6,102 nucleotides of DNA from Sporomusa sp. (lineage in GTDB: Bacteria; Bacillota_C; Negativicutes; Sporomusales; Sporomusaceae). The notes beneath the pieces were generated by a model. That model saw nothing but the letters and a program-made list of their open reading frames with translations. It was not told the DNA's origin and ran no database searches. Shown one piece after another: positions 5,614-6,102 of the stretch (the stretch's first letter is position 1; the number at the start of each line of letters is the position of its first letter). The stretch lies in the NCBI GenBank assembly GCA_029256645.1, contig JAQSXM010000228.1, positions 1 to 6,102 on the forward strand, in the 5' to 3' direction. Made by a program: the position numbers and the translations under genes.

Positions 5614-6102
5614 ATGGAACATAGTTTTGAGTTAGCAGCATCAATGTTAAATTATGTTTCGGACATTATTTGGATGAAAGATATAAATGGCCATTATATC
5701 ATTGTCAGTGATTCTTTTAATACCCTGTACGGATTACCCCCAAAATATGTTATCGGAAAAACCGACTTTGACTTTCATCCTGCCGAACAGGCAATTGAAT
5801 ACCGGAAACAAGACCAGATTGTCTGTGAACAGCGATTGATCACCGCATCTAAGGATAGTCAGTTAGCGGCAGATGGAGAAAAACGATTTTTTGAGGTGAA
5901 TAGACTGCCTGTTTGTGATGCTGCAGGCAGAGTCATCGGGCTTATTGGCATTGGCAGGGATATTACCAGTCAGGTTCGCATCCGGGAATATTTAAAATAT
6001 TTCAGTTATTATGACCCACTGACAGGCCTGTATAACCGTAATTATTTTGAGGAAATGCCCTACAAGCTGCACAAGCGGCAAGTACAGGTCGCCGGGGTGC
6101 TG
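5614..6102 (+). CDS. PAS-GGDEF protein, probable diguanylate cyclase (3'-truncated by the window end)
   Basis: The frame is open from ATG 5614 to the last base, giving 163 visible residues. GGAGG at 5602-5606 lies 7 nt before the ATG. Residues about 8-122 form a PAS sensor domain: an N-terminal helix, DIIWMKDINGHYIIVSDSF, LYGLPPKYVIGKTDFDF, and the closing VIGLIGIGRDITSQ. A short helix follows, then YYDPLTGLYNRNYFEE at 132-147, the standard opening of a GGDEF domain, which makes c-di-GMP from two GTP. The catalytic GGDEF motif itself lies beyond the window, so activity, and any added EAL or HD-GYP domain, is unknown. There is no signal peptide or membrane helix in the visible part, so it is probably cytosolic, with the PAS domain sensing an unknown ligand, redox state or partner. 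It sits 44 nt after the chemoreceptor stop with no terminator between, so co-transcription is likely. Confidence 0.88.
   Translation, partial: MEHSFELAASMLNYVSDIIWMKDINGHYIIVSDSFNTLYGLPPKYVIGKTDFDFHPAEQAIEYRKQDQIVCEQRLITASKDSQLAADGEKRFFEVNRLPVCDAAGRVIGLIGIGRDITSQVRIREYLKYFSYYDPLTGLYNRNYFEEMPYKLHKRQVQVAGVL

Overview
The window most likely comes from a diderm Firmicute of the class Negativicutes, perhaps near Sporomusa or Pelosinus. The main reason is the gene at 928-2334. It encodes a signal peptide, one N-terminal SLH (peptidoglycan-binding) domain, a short helical linker and a long beta-rich region ending in an aromatic residue, which is the OmpM-type SLH porin layout typical of that group. 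A second small beta-barrel protein ending in phenylalanine, strong GGAGG-type ribosome binding sites, frequent TTG starts and moderate GC content all fit. The genus is inference.

Layout: (1) 1-792, the 3' part of a tandem-ATPase ABC transporter subunit of the nucleoside/simple-sugar importer family, followed by a perfect 12-bp hairpin. (2) 928-2334 (+), the SLH porin, convergent with (3) 2423-2914 (-), a small outer-membrane beta-barrel; the two share a perfect 16-bp bidirectional terminator. (4) 2915-3262, a non-coding stretch with a possible promoter, a dyad and a GC-rich hairpin. (5) 3263-3613 (-), a small XRE-family repressor. (6) 3614-3877, a regulatory intergenic region with an inverted repeat, a near-perfect sigma-A promoter (TTGACA, 18 bp, TATAAT) and a roughly 150-nt leader. 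(7) 3878-5569 (+), a complete methyl-accepting chemotaxis protein. (8) 5614 to the window end (+), the first 163 codons of a PAS-GGDEF protein, probably a diguanylate cyclase, 44 nt downstream and probably co-transcribed.

The right-hand half reads as a signalling cassette: a divergently transcribed repressor, a chemoreceptor and a probable c-di-GMP synthase. The point most worth checking is the chemoreceptor leader. It starts a few bases after the predicted transcription start and carries elements resembling the class I c-di-GMP (GEMM) riboswitch core in the right order and spacing, but several canonical parts are missing. If real, it would put a chemoreceptor and a diguanylate cyclase gene under feedback from the cyclase's own product. 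The left half is ordinary envelope and transport content. I see no tRNA, rRNA, CRISPR array, insertion sequence or phage gene.
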